NCBI GenBank assembly: GCA_013911065.1
Contig: JACERV010000038.1
Coordinates: 1 to 49,297 of the forward strand
DNA from: Ruminococcus sp.
GTDB lineage: Bacteria; Bacillota; Clostridia; Lachnospirales; Lachnospiraceae
DNA length: 49,297 nucleotides
Direction of reading: 5' to 3'
Below the pieces are notes generated by a model. The model had not been told where the DNA came from, did no database searches, and saw nothing but the letters and a program-made list of their open reading frames with translations. The position numbers were made by a program, and so were the translations under genes. Below, piece after piece: positions 27,214 to 34,764 of this stretch (the stretch's first letter is position 1; every line of letters starts with the position of its first letter).

Positions 27214-27948
27214 CTAATACTCTACTTCTTGCAGGAACAGGCCTTTTGGATCGCAGGGAGCACTGGCAGTATCCTCTCCGGCAAAAATTGCTTCAATACA
27301 TTCTTTTTTGCGTTTTCCAAGTCCAATATCCAGCAGTGTGCCGATAATCATACGGGGCATGTTATGAAGGAAATCTTTTGCCCTGAGGGTGATTTGGATT
27401 TCCTGGGCATCCCCGTAAACTTTGATGTCATAAAGTTCTTTTTCAGTGGACTTGCTTTTTTTTACTGTAGAAAAGTTTTTAAAATCATGATTTCCGGCCA
27501 GGGAAAGTGCAGCTTGCTGCATAACAGCGAGATCAGGCTCTTTGAAGGCATAATAAGTATATTTTCTGTCAAATACACTGGGGACTGTGCCAATGGCGAT
27601 ACGGTACAGATATGTGATGGATTTGACGCCCAGCGCAGCATGAAATCTTTCAGGCATTTCTTCTGCCGAAAGTACGGCAATGTCCATGGGCAGATAACGG
27701 TTTAAATAATGCTGGATTTCATATGGCTTCATATCCGATGTAGTTCTAAAATTTACCACCTGTCCATAGGCATGTACGCCTACCTCTGTCCTGGCACCAC
27801 AGTATAACTCTACATCCTCCGCGGTCATTTTATGGATGACATCTAAAAGTTTATTGGCTACAGTATTTGTGGATTCGCCTTTACCAAGACGCTGCCAGCC
27901 CTGGTAGCGCGAACCATCGTATTCTAAAGTTAATTTTATATTGTGCAT
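27214..27948 (-). CDS. truA: tRNA pseudouridine synthase A-like protein with altered catalytic residue
   Basis: A 244-residue TruA-family protein. TruA converts uridines 38-40 of the tRNA anticodon arm to pseudouridine. Recognisable parts are YDGSRYQGWQR at the N-terminus, YRYRI-like FHAALGVKSITYLYRI, the FKNFST segment and FLHNMPRMIIGTLLDIGLGK. The active-site motif reads GARTEVGVHA, where the family has GRTDAGVHA, so the catalytic Asp is Glu here (checked in the DNA: ACA GAG GTA). It may be inactive, or a divergent TruA2 paralog. AAAAAGGAGAATAGGTA precedes the ATG. It is convergent with feoB. Confidence 0.9.
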   Translation of the reverse strand: MHNIKLTLEYDGSRYQGWQRLGKGESTNTVANKLLDVIHKMTAEDVELYCGARTEVGVHAYGQVVNFRTTSDMKPYEIQHYLNRYLPMDIAVLSAEEMPERFHAALGVKSITYLYRIAIGTVPSVFDRKYTYYAFKEPDLAVMQQAALSLAGNHDFKNFSTVKKSKSTEKELYDIKVYGDAQEIQITLRAKDFLHNMPRMIIGTLLDIGLGKRKKECIEAIFAGEDTASAPCDPKGLFLQEVEY

Positions 27949-27984
27949 TACCTATTCTCCTTTTTTAATGATGACTTTATTTAT

Positions 27985-28033
27985 GTTACTGTTCAGACCG
28001 TGCCGTGCACACCTGTAGGGTGTGAACTGCAAC
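27985..28033. repeat. Short copy of the GTTAC-GTTCA-bounded palindromic repeat
   Basis: Left end GTTACTGTTCAG and right end GTGAACTGCAAC are imperfect inverted repeats. The interior contains GTGCCGTGCAC. The first 25 bases are the reverse complement of 3775-3799, the end of the large copy. It lies upstream of truA. Nothing else is seen between 28034 and 28167. Confidence 0.7.
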
Positions 28034-28167
28034 TTTCTCTATCTTACAGGAAGGGGAGAAAGAATTCAATAGTTGCTTTTTTCCTGTGGCTAATATTATA
28101 ATAAAAGGGCATACTTGGAATAATTTTATAAAAATAAAGCAGAAGCATGCGGATTGGGGTTTTTGTA

Positions 28168-28641
28168 ATGGTAAAAGAGAAGAGGGTCGCCGATTCAAGA
28201 GTAGAGACAGTGCATATGGTACGCCCTAACCACTTAAATGCAGCAGGGCGTTTATTTGGCGGAATTTTGATGCAGTGGCTGGATGGTGTGGCGGGCCTTG
28301 TGGCGAAGCGTCATGCGGCAAGTGACATTATAACGGCATCTGTGGACAACCTGAGATTTATTCAGGGAGCTTATCAGAAGGATGTTATTGTAATTATTGG
28401 TAAAGTAACTTATGTGGGGAATACATCCATGGAAGTCAGAGTAGATACCTATGTGGAGAACATGGATGGGATGCGCAGGCCAATTAACCGGGCATATTTT
28501 ACCATGGTTGCACTGGATGAGAATGATAAGCCAAGAGAGGTTCCCAGGCTGATTCTGGAAACAGAAGAAGAAAAAGCAGAGTGGGAAGCAGCAGAAAAGA
28601 GAAGAGAGATGCGCATTAAACGAAAGGAAGAAGGCTTTTAA
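28168..28641 (+). CDS. Hotdog-fold acyl-CoA thioesterase (YkhA/YciA type)
   Basis: A 157-residue acyl-CoA thioesterase from the ATG at 28168; a further ATG at 28147 is possible. The hotdog signature is clear: HMVRPNHLNAAGRLFGGILMQWLDGVAG with the expected Asp, then the strand TASVDNLRFIQGAYQKDVI and GNTSMEVRVDTYVEN. It ends in a charged helix (EEEKAEWEAAEKRREMRIKR), usual for this group. It hydrolyses acyl-CoA thioesters; chain-length preference is unknown. The ribosome binding site is weak (GGGG nine bases upstream). It overlaps the convergent gene by 4 bases. Confidence 0.9.
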   Translation: MVKEKRVADSRVETVHMVRPNHLNAAGRLFGGILMQWLDGVAGLVAKRHAASDIITASVDNLRFIQGAYQKDVIVIIGKVTYVGNTSMEVRVDTYVENMDGMRRPINRAYFTMVALDENDKPREVPRLILETEEEKAEWEAAEKRREMRIKRKEEGF

Positions 28642-28919
28642 GCCTTCCTCTTTAAAAGGGAGCTGACCATATTGATTGTTTGATCAATTTGTGCCTGCTC
28701 TTCTTTTGATTTACCGTCTTTTAAGATTTCCAGTATCAGAGATATCTCATCTCCTGAAAACTGTACTCCCTTTTTATTGGCACTGTTTATCAGCGCCATC
28801 ATAACCGGGGCAAGATCTCTCCCGGATTTTCCTGCGGTCTGGGAAGCCGCCATCTGAATTAACTGTAGTTTGACAGGGTCAAGGTTCTTCATCGCCGGAC
28901 TGTTCATCCATTCGTTCAT
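28638..28919 (-). CDS. Small hypothetical protein (93 aa)
   Basis: A 93-residue helical protein that I do not recognise. The ATG at 28919 is chosen because GGAAGGAG lies at proper distance; the longer frame to 29015 lacks support. Visible features: MNEWMNSPAMKNLDPVKLQL at the N-terminus, AGKSGRDLAPVMMALINSANKKG, and a C-terminal helix (EEQAQIDQTINMVSSLLKRK). It overlaps the end of the Met-rich gene upstream by about 40 bases, so the two are coupled and probably act together. Confidence 0.72.
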   Translation of the reverse strand: MNEWMNSPAMKNLDPVKLQLIQMAASQTAGKSGRDLAPVMMALINSANKKGVQFSGDEISLILEILKDGKSKEEQAQIDQTINMVSSLLKRKA

Positions 28920-29577
28920 TTCTATCATCTCCTTCCATATGGAATTCTTCTTTATTTTCCTCTTCTTTATCAGAACTATCTTCCTTTGCACTTTCTTGTT
29001 TAACAACTGGCTCATTTGAGTTCTTTATATTTGAATTTTCTTCAGTGGGATTTTCGTTTCCGGAAGATGTTTCATCAGAAAACATGTTGTTGTACATCTG
29101 AAACATATTCTGCTGATCGGGAGTCAACATTCCCATTACCATATCCATAGGATTGAAGCCGCCGGAAAACATGTTCCCTGAATTATCCGCATTCCCGGAC
29201 CCGCCCATATCTCCAAAGGCACTTTCCCCACCTGGTGCGCTGTCCTGAAACATCTGAACCATTTCCATTATATTCATCATATTCAGGAATGATTCCATCA
29301 TCCCTGCTTGTTGCGGAGGCAGATATGGTCTCATTTCCATTAACATTTCCATTGGTGAGGAAGCCTGGCTGCTGCTAAAAGCTCGTGTATATGAATTATA
29401 GCTGGGTCTCTGAAAAAAAGAAATGGTCTCTCTAAGCTCCAGAAACTTTACAAATACACCTAAAAAACGTTGGTTAGAAGCAGGAGTGTAGGGGAGGAAA
29501 AGCTTTAGCATCTGGAGCATAGGCGGTGTCACCAGCTCGTCAAATGGTATCATTGGTTTTTGAGGTTTCTGTTCCAT
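28879..29577 (-). CDS. Methionine-rich hypothetical protein (232 aa)
   Basis: Not recognised. The N-terminal 75 residues (PFDELVTPPMLQMLKLFLPY, then FVKFLELRETISFFQRP) look structured. The middle is rich in Met (MEMLMEMRPYLPP, MMNIMEMVQMFQ, NPMDMVMGMLTPDQQNMFQM). The tail is Ser, Glu and Lys rich and disordered. The ATG at 29577 follows ATAGGAGTGCTT; a GTG two codons upstream is also in frame. It is coupled to the next small gene. The composition recalls spore or cell-surface assembly proteins, but this is only an impression. Confidence 0.72.
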   Translation of the reverse strand: MEQKPQKPMIPFDELVTPPMLQMLKLFLPYTPASNQRFLGVFVKFLELRETISFFQRPSYNSYTRAFSSSQASSPMEMLMEMRPYLPPQQAGMMESFLNMMNIMEMVQMFQDSAPGGESAFGDMGGSGNADNSGNMFSGGFNPMDMVMGMLTPDQQNMFQMYNNMFSDETSSGNENPTEENSNIKNSNEPVVKQESAKEDSSDKEEENKEEFHMEGDDRNERMDEQSGDEEP

Positions 29578-29694
29578 AAGCACTCCTATCTATAACGTTG
29601 TAAATATATATGATTCAAAGTATAAAATTATGAGAATTGCGAAAGCTAAAGTCGAGGTCCCTACATAATATAATAAGGAGAAGAAAGGAAATTG

Positions 29695-29847
29695 GTGACA
29701 AAAATGAGAAGAAGACTAGTAATTGATGGTAATGCCGTATATGAAATAGATGAAGATTGTATGCTGAGGAAACGAATGGACAGCGAGAAAGCAGAAAAAG
29801 AAAGGAAAGATAGGGGAAAAGAAAAGAACCAGGAACAGTCAAAATAA
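29695..29847 (+). CDS. Small basic protein (50 aa)
   Basis: A short reading frame of 50 codons from GTG at 29695, or 47 from the ATG at 29704. AGAAAGGAAATT lies before it, and the spacing suits the GTG or a TTG at 29692 better than the ATG. The N-terminal part (MRRRLVIDGNAVYEIDEDC) is protein-like; the rest is a highly charged helix of Lys, Glu and Arg. A strong hairpin terminator follows 11 bases after the stop, which supports a real gene. Function unknown. Confidence 0.6.
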   Translation: MTKMRRRLVIDGNAVYEIDEDCMLRKRMDSEKAEKERKDRGKEKNQEQSK

Positions 29848-29858
29848 ATAACCACAAA

Positions 29859-29896
29859 CAATATCCCCGGTACAGTTTGTTGTACCGGGGATATTG
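29859..29896. terminator. Hairpin between convergent genes, probably a bidirectional terminator
   Basis: CAATATCCCCGGTACA, loop GTTTGT, TGTACCGGGGATATTG: a perfect 16-bp stem between the small basic protein and the minus-strand Cys/Gly-rich gene. Only a weak T-run follows on the plus strand (GGTTTTATT). Confidence 0.75.
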
Positions 29897-29937
29897 CTAT
29901 GGTTTTATTACACCGAGAGATTCTTTCGAGCTGGGCA

Positions 29938-30231
29938 TTAGCATCCGCATCCACTATTGCATCCACAGCCACTGTTGCATCCGCCGCCAAAGCCGCCGCC
30001 AAAGCCGCCGCCACAGCAGAGAAGCAGAATGATGATCCAGATACAGCTACTGTCATTTCCGCATCCGCTATTGCATCCGCCGCCGCATCCGCCGCCGCCA
30101 AAGCCACTGCCGCCGCAGCAGCACAGCAGGATGATGATCCACAGGCAGGAACCTATACCGTTTCCTCCACAACTATTTCCACAGTTGCTGTCGCATCCGC
30201 ATCCGCAATTTGTAGCACTTAATTCACTCAT
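29938..30231 (-). CDS. Cys/Gly-rich small protein with two hydrophobic repeats
   Basis: A 97-residue protein of odd composition. The ATG at 30231 has TATGGAGGATTTAAC upstream; the longer frame lacks this. After a short polar start (MSELSATNCGCGC) it has two similar blocks: CLWIIILLCCCGGSGFGGGG and CIWIIILLLCCGGGFGGGFG. Each is a hydrophobic WIIILL segment followed by Cys-Cys and Gly runs, separated by NSGCG-type spacers, and the protein ends in CNSGCGC repeats. It recalls YjcZ-type spore-coat-associated small proteins of Firmicutes. The apparent Ala-rich frame on the other strand is a shadow. Confidence 0.75.
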   Translation of the reverse strand: MSELSATNCGCGCDSNCGNSCGGNGIGSCLWIIILLCCCGGSGFGGGGCGGGCNSGCGNDSSCIWIIILLLCCGGGFGGGFGGGCNSGCGCNSGCGC

Positions 30232-30393
30232 GTTAAATCCTCCATATGTTTGATTACAGTTCATAATATGTAAATGGTTAAAAATGTGTGAGAGGATTTC
30301 GGAAAATAATTTAAAATTTTTTAATTATAAGTGCGTTGGAATAAATGAGCAAAAACCCATTTGCATGAATAGTATATAAAAAAGGGTATTGCT

Positions 30394-31308
30394 ATGAAAT
30401 GGGTAAAGCAAGCAGTAGGATATTGGTGTGGAGACATTATATCCAATCGATATATGGGACAGGGTGTGTGTGTAGCTGTGTTAGACACAGGAATTGCTAT
30501 ACATCCTGATTTTGATAGAAGAATTGTTGGTTTCCGTGATTTTGTGAATTACAGGAAACAAATATATGATGACGGAAAGCATGGAACTCACGTATCCGGA
30601 ATCCTGGCAGGGAGCGGAAGGCTATCTAACGGTGTATATGCAGGCATGGCTCCCAGGGCGGAAATCCTAATGGGAAAAGTACTTGATAATGAGGGAAATG
30701 GTTCTGTGGATAATGTAGTTGAAGGAATTGACTGGCTGTTGAATGTGTACAAAAAAATGGGAGTACGTATTGTAAATATTTCCGTAGGAACACAGCCGGG
30801 AGTAGAAGCCGAGCAGGAGAAACGGCTGCTGGACGCTGTAGAAAAATTGTGGGATGCAGGTATGGTTGTTGTAGTGTCAGCAGGAAATTATGGGCCTGGA
30901 GAGGGAACGATAGCGGTCCCGGGAACAAGCAGAAAAGTCATTACGGTAGGAGCACTGGCGGAACGCAGGACCGTTATGCGGCGCGCAGATGCCCGCCAGG
31001 AGTGGGATTATTCTGGAAATGGGCCTACGGAATCCTGCGTGGTAAAACCGGATTTGGTAGTGCCCGGTACGAATATCCAAAGCTGCAACGGGGATTATAC
31101 GAACCGTTGGCCAAGACCTTATACTATAAAAAGTGGCACATCCATGGCGACCCCGATTGTGTCCGGGGCCATTGCCTGCCTGCTTTCTAAGTGTCCGGAT
31201 ATGACAAATGTAGAGGTTAAGCTGAAGCTGCGACAGTCCTGTGTCCGAACAGAATATGCACAGCAGGGCTGGGGGATACTGCATGTGGGAAATCTAATGC
31301 GATTGTAA
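30394..31308 (+). CDS. Intracellular subtilisin-like serine protease (S8, AprX-like)
   Basis: A 304-residue S8 peptidase with an intact catalytic triad: Asp in VAVLDTGIAIHPDF, His in DDGKHGTHVSGILAGSG and Ser in KSGTSMATPIVSGAIACLL, plus the oxyanion Asn in VVSAGNYGPGEGT. It has no signal peptide and only a short N-terminal extension, so it should act inside the cell, or in the mother cell or spore if the organism sporulates. It matches AprX-like or spore-type subtilases in length. No obvious strong ribosome binding site (AAAGGGTATTGCT). A single-gene unit. Confidence 0.93.
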   Translation: MKWVKQAVGYWCGDIISNRYMGQGVCVAVLDTGIAIHPDFDRRIVGFRDFVNYRKQIYDDGKHGTHVSGILAGSGRLSNGVYAGMAPRAEILMGKVLDNEGNGSVDNVVEGIDWLLNVYKKMGVRIVNISVGTQPGVEAEQEKRLLDAVEKLWDAGMVVVVSAGNYGPGEGTIAVPGTSRKVITVGALAERRTVMRRADARQEWDYSGNGPTESCVVKPDLVVPGTNIQSCNGDYTNRWPRPYTIKSGTSMATPIVSGAIACLLSKCPDMTNVEVKLKLRQSCVRTEYAQQGWGILHVGNLMRL

Positions 31309-31380
31309 GTTTTCTATAAAGACATACTATATCTCTAAAAAGAGCTATGAGATAATCAATCATATTTATCAATAATTCAC

Positions 31381-31440
31381 GGGAGATGTTGTGAAATTTA
31401 GTATTCTTCTCTGGAATATTTTCATTTTGCAACATCTTCC
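31381..31440. repeat. Long imperfect inverted repeat between the subtilase and ylxM
   Basis: GGGAGATGTTG at the left pairs with CAACATCTTCC at the right, and the stem continues inward (TGAAA/TTTCA, GTATTC/GAATAT). It lacks a T-tract on either side. It could end transcription poorly or be a degenerate mobile repeat. The rest of 31309-31618 is AT-rich with no gene. Confidence 0.55.
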
Positions 31441-31618
31441 GTATCTAAAAACTAAGGCCGATTCAGGCAAAAATTCAAACAAAGTATTATTAAAATATAA
31501 TAAGCAGAGGAATTCAAATAAAAACTCTCGAATCTATTGAATCTATAATAAAATGATTTTTATAAAATTAAGAGAATCTAAATTTTTTGATTTTATGGCG
31601 GCTGTCAAGAAAAAGTAC

Positions 31619-31647
31619 TTGACACATGTTTTGTTTTTTAGTATGAT
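31619..31647 (+). promoter_or_regulatory. Strong promoter of the ylxM-ffh operon
   Basis: TTGACA (31619-31624), 17-base spacer, TATGAT (31642-31647). The predicted start point (about 31654) falls inside or next to the GAGGTG ribosome binding site of ylxM, so the leader would be very short. Confidence 0.75.
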
Positions 31648-31663
31648 AGCTGAGGTGATAAAT

Positions 31664-32014
31664 GTGAATAAAATTTTAGAACAGGCATTGTTATTTGATT
31701 TTTATGGTGAACTCCTCACAGAACATCAAAAAGAGATTTACGAGCAGTTTGTGCTGGAGGATTTATCCCTGAGTGAGATTGCACAGGGGGAGGGGATCAG
31801 CCGTCAGGGTGTACATGACCTGGTAAGGCGCTGCCAGAAGATTCTGGAAGGGTATGAGGATAAGCTGCATCTGGTTGATAAGTTTCTTTCTGTGAAGGAA
31901 AAGGTGAGAGAGATTAATGAAGCGCTGGATTCTTATGAGAAGCAGGGCACTGATATTGGCGGAATGATTGAGGAAATCCGGCGGATTTCTGATACTATAA
32001 TAGAGGAGTTGTAG
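31664..32014 (+). CDS. ylxM: YlxM, sigma-70-region-4-like SRP accessory protein
   Basis: A 116-residue YlxM-family protein from GTG at 31664, preceded by GAGGTGATAAAT; an upstream ATG in the same frame (31643) lies within the promoter. The body (LFDFYGELLTEHQKEIYEQF, LSLSEIAQGEGISRQGVHDL) has a helix-turn-helix like sigma region 4. YlxM is encoded next to ffh in Firmicutes and affects signal recognition particle activity. It ends one base before the ffh start. Confidence 0.9.
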   Translation: MNKILEQALLFDFYGELLTEHQKEIYEQFVLEDLSLSEIAQGEGISRQGVHDLVRRCQKILEGYEDKLHLVDKFLSVKEKVREINEALDSYEKQGTDIGGMIEEIRRISDTIIEEL

Positions 32015-32015
32015 A

Positions 32016-33365
32016 ATGGCATTTGACAGTTTAACTGAAAAGCTTCAGAATGTATTTAAGAATCTCCGCAGTAAAGGGCGGCTCACAGAAGATGATGTGA
32101 AGACGGCTTTGAAGGAAGTGAAGATGGCACTGCTGGAAGCGGATGTTAACTTCAAGGTTGTGAAGGGATTCATAAAAGATGTGCAGGAACGGGCAGTCGG
32201 CCAGGATGTAATGAACGGTCTGAATCCCGGACAGATGGTAATTAAGATTGTAAATGAAGAGCTAGTCAGGCTAATGGGCTCGGAGACAACAGAAATTGCA
32301 CTGCAGCCGGGAAGCGCGATTACAGTGATTATGATGGCAGGTCTTCAGGGTGCCGGTAAGACGACAACCACTGCGAAGCTTGCAGGAAAGTTTAAATTAA
32401 AGGGAAAGAAACCGCTCCTTGTGGCCTGTGATGTGTACAGACCCGCTGCTATTAAGCAGCTGCAGATTAATGGAGAGAAGCAGGGCGTGGAAGTATTTTC
32501 CATGGGAGATAAGAATAAGCCTTCGGATATTGCAAAAGCGGCTTATGAACATGCTGTAAAGAATGGAAATAATATTGTTATTCTGGATACAGCCGGACGC
32601 CTTCATATTGATGAAGATATGATGGCGGAACTGCAGGAAATCAAAGAAGCAGTTACTGTGCATCAGACTATATTAGTGGTAGATGCCATGACCGGTCAGG
32701 ATGCGGTTAATGTTGCCGGAAGTTTTCATGAGAAAATCGGCATAGATGGAGTTATCGTTACAAAGTTGGACGGTGATACCAGAGGCGGTGCGGCTTTGTC
32801 AATTAAGGCTGAGACCGGAAGACCGGTTCTTTATGTTGGTATGGGAGAAAAGCTTTCCGATTTGGAGCAGTTTTATCCCGACAGAATGGCTTCCCGTATT
32901 CTTGGCATGGGCGATGTTCTGACTTTGATTGAAAAAGCAGGGGCGGAGCTGGATGAAGAAAAAGCCAAAAAGATGACAGAGAAGATGAAAAAAGCCCAGT
33001 TTGACTTTGAGGATTACCTGGAAAGTATGAGTCAGATGAAGAAAATGGGCGGTCTGTCAAGTGTAATGAGCATGATGCCGGGATTAGGCGGTATGAGCAG
33101 CGGTAAAATGCCGGATTTTGATTCCGATGAGAATGAGAAGAGAATGGCTCGTATGGAAGCGATGATTTATTCCATGACAATGGAAGAGCGCAGCAATCCG
33201 GATTTGCTCAATCCATCAAGAAAGCACCGTATAGCAAGGGGCGCCGGCGTGGATATTTCTGAAGTGAACCGTATGGTAAAACAGTTCAATGAAGCAAGGA
33301 AGATGATGAAGAAACTTCCGGGTATGATGGGTGGTAAGAAAGGCAAGTTCAAACTTCCTTTTTAA
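32016..33365 (+). CDS. ffh: Signal recognition particle protein Ffh
   Basis: A 449-residue SRP54 protein that binds signal sequences and targets ribosomes to the membrane. It has the N domain, the G domain with GLQGAGKTTTTAKLA, DVYRPAAIKQL, DTAGRLHIDEDMM, TKLDGDTRGGAAL and GMGEKLSDLEQF, and a Met-rich M domain (MKKMGGLSSVMSMMPGLGGM) with the RNA-binding SRKHRIARGAG motif and a Met/Lys-rich tail. Second gene of the operon. Confidence 0.98.
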   Translation: MAFDSLTEKLQNVFKNLRSKGRLTEDDVKTALKEVKMALLEADVNFKVVKGFIKDVQERAVGQDVMNGLNPGQMVIKIVNEELVRLMGSETTEIALQPGSAITVIMMAGLQGAGKTTTTAKLAGKFKLKGKKPLLVACDVYRPAAIKQLQINGEKQGVEVFSMGDKNKPSDIAKAAYEHAVKNGNNIVILDTAGRLHIDEDMMAELQEIKEAVTVHQTILVVDAMTGQDAVNVAGSFHEKIGIDGVIVTKLDGDTRGGAALSIKAETGRPVLYVGMGEKLSDLEQFYPDRMASRILGMGDVLTLIEKAGAELDEEKAKKMTEKMKKAQFDFEDYLESMSQMKKMGGLSSVMSMMPGLGGMSSGKMPDFDSDENEKRMARMEAMIYSMTMEERSNPDLLNPSRKHRIARGAGVDISEVNRMVKQFNEARKMMKKLPGMMGGKKGKFKLPF

Positions 33366-33404
33366 CACATAGATTAAACAAAAAAGAAAAGATGAGGTGA
33401 AAAA

Positions 33405-33650
33405 ATGGCAGTAAAAATTAGATTAAAAAGAATGGGACAGAAGAAGGCTCCTTTCTATAGAATCGTAGTAGCAGATTCCAGATCCCCAAGAGATGGCAAG
33501 TTCATCGAAGAAATCGGAACATACGATCCAAACCTGGAGCCAAGCGGAATCAAAGTTAATGAGGAAGCTGCTAAGAAATGGTTAAACAACGGAGCTCAGC
33601 CTACAGAAGTAGTAGGTAAAATCTTAAAAGTAGCAGGAATTGAGAAATAA
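33405..33650 (+). CDS. rpsP: 30S ribosomal protein S16
   Basis: An 81-residue S16 protein of usual length ([40 protein letters not shown]). GATGAGGTGAAAAA precedes the ATG. It lies between ffh and khpA, the standard order in Firmicutes. Confidence 0.98.
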   Translation: MAVKIRLKRMGQKKAPFYRIVVADSRSPRDGKFIEEIGTYDPNLEPSGIKVNEEAAKKWLNNGAQPTEVVGKILKVAGIEK

Positions 33651-33673
33651 GCTGTTCCGCGGAGGTGGCTTAG

Positions 33674-33904
33674 ATGAAAGAATTAGTTGAAGTAATTGCG
33701 AAAGCATTAGTAGACGAGCCTGACAGCGTTGTTGTTTCTGAAAAACAGGACGGCAGAACCACTGTGATTGAGGTTCGTGTCGCTGACGGCGATATGGGCA
33801 AGGTCATCGGAAAGCAGGGCCGTATTGCAAAGGCAATCCGTTCTGTAGTTAAGGCGGCTGCTGCCAAGGAAGATAAGAGAGTTGTTGTTGACATTGTACA
33901 ATAA
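33674..33904 (+). CDS. khpA: KH-domain RNA-binding protein KhpA (YlqC)
   Basis: A 76-residue single-KH-domain protein with the RNA-binding loop GKVIGKQGRIAKAIRSVVKA. KhpA acts, often with KhpB/Jag, as a global RNA-binding protein affecting cell division and envelope genes. CGCGGAGGTGGCTTAG precedes the ATG. It is 23 bases after rpsP. A hairpin follows the stop, so rimM may be read at a different level. Confidence 0.95.
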   Translation: MKELVEVIAKALVDEPDSVVVSEKQDGRTTVIEVRVADGDMGKVIGKQGRIAKAIRSVVKAAAAKEDKRVVVDIVQ

Positions 33905-33908
33905 CGTT

Positions 33909-33960
33909 AAAAGGGACAGCCTTCATGCATCCGCATAAAGAGCCTGCCCCTTTCCTTTTA
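33909..33960 (+). terminator. Partial terminator after khpA
   Basis: AAAAGGGACAGC...GCCTGCCCCTTTCCTTTTA forms an imperfect hairpin with a T-rich tail. It could reduce read-through from rpsP-khpA into rimM-trmD. Confidence 0.55.
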
Positions 33961-33969
33961 TCCAGGAAT

Positions 33970-34191
33970 GGCATGTGCTTTTGACCAGACCAAGCTGTAT
34001 AAGGAGGAAACATCCATGTCACTAAGGAAACAACCATGCCGCTAAGTTCGAAAGAACCTCACTAAGCCAGCAGGTTGTGCTTTACTACTAAGTTCGAAAA
34101 AACCTCACTAAGTAGTATAAGCAAGTCAACAGGATGTACTTTACAGCTAAGGTCTGAAAGAACCAGACCAAGCTGTATAAGCAGGAGGAAA
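33970..34191 (+). repeat. Tandem hairpin repeats with duplicated ribosome binding site before rimM
   Basis: About 55-60-bp units repeat three to four times. They contain GCTAAGTTCGAAAGAACC, CCTCACTAAG and CAGCAGGTTGTGCTTTA or close variants. Units fold: CTACTAAG...ACTAAGTAG (34085-34115) and ACAGCT-AA-GGTCTG...CAGACC-A-AGCTGT (34143-34176). The sequence ACCAGACCAAGCTGTATAAG followed by GGAGGAAA occurs at both 33984 and 34162, so the rimM ribosome binding site region is duplicated. The first copy is followed by a 9-codon reading frame (ATG at 34015, MSLRKQPCR) with good spacing, and a second short frame (34036-34065) overlaps it. Confidence 0.75.
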
Positions 34192-34194
34192 GAG

Positions 34195-34710
34195 ATGGAG
34201 CAGTTTTTACAAGTAGGGATTATTTCCTCTACTCATGGAATCCGTGGGGAAGTTAAAGTATTTCCGACTACGGATGATGTGACAAGATTTAAGGATTTAA
34301 AACAAGTTATTTTAGATACAGGAAAAGAGCAGGTACCTTTGACGATAGAAGGCGTAAAGTTTTTTAAACAGTTTGCTATCGTAAAGTTCAAAGGAATCGA
34401 TAATATAAATGATGTAGAGAAATACAAAGGAAAAAGTCTTCTTGTAGGCAGAGAAGATGCGGTGAAGCTGGAAAAGGACGAGTATTATATTGCCGATTTG
34501 ATTGGTATGAATGTATTCACCGGAGAGGTCGAGTTCGGTGTTTTGAGAGATGTACTTGAAACCGGGGCAAATGAGGTCTATGTAGTAGATTCAAAAGAGT
34601 ACGGCGAAGTGCTGATTCCAGCCATACAGCAGTGTATTCTGGATGTGAATGTAGAGGAACGCACGATGAAGGTACATTTGCTGGATGGGCTGATTTCTGA
34701 GAGAAAATGA
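34195..34710 (+). CDS. rimM: 16S rRNA processing protein RimM
   Basis: A 171-residue RimM protein, needed for 30S maturation and binding S19. The ATG at 34195 follows GCAGGAGGAAAGAG; the longer frame runs through the repeats upstream. N-terminal domain: LQVGIISSTHGIRGEVKVFP; C-terminal PRC barrel: DEYYIADLIGMNVFTGE and YVVDSKEYGEVLIPAI. It precedes trmD as in most bacteria; a palindrome lies between them. Confidence 0.96.
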   Translation: MEQFLQVGIISSTHGIRGEVKVFPTTDDVTRFKDLKQVILDTGKEQVPLTIEGVKFFKQFAIVKFKGIDNINDVEKYKGKSLLVGREDAVKLEKDEYYIADLIGMNVFTGEVEFGVLRDVLETGANEVYVVDSKEYGEVLIPAIQQCILDVNVEERTMKVHLLDGLISERK

Positions 34711-34713
34711 TAC

Positions 34714-34740
34714 CTTCTTGAACATTAGTAGTTCAAGAAG
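34714..34740. repeat. 27-bp palindrome between rimM and trmD
   Basis: An exact reverse complement of the third palindrome before glgP (19884-19910), built from CTTCTTGAAC and GTTCAAGAAG arms around ATTAGTA. It starts 4 bases after the rimM stop. Confidence 0.85.
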
Positions 34741-34764
34741 TATGGGGTAAGGGGCAGAAGATAC

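Noticed and set aside
29899-30222. Ala- or Pro-rich plus-strand frames opposite the Cys/Gly-rich gene
   Set aside because: They are mirror images of the GGC/TGC codon runs of the minus-strand gene, which has a proper ribosome binding site.
29938-30231. RiPP or bacteriocin precursor
   Set aside because: No modification, protease or export genes lie nearby, and the length and repeat pattern fit spore-type structural proteins better; kept only as a remote possibility.
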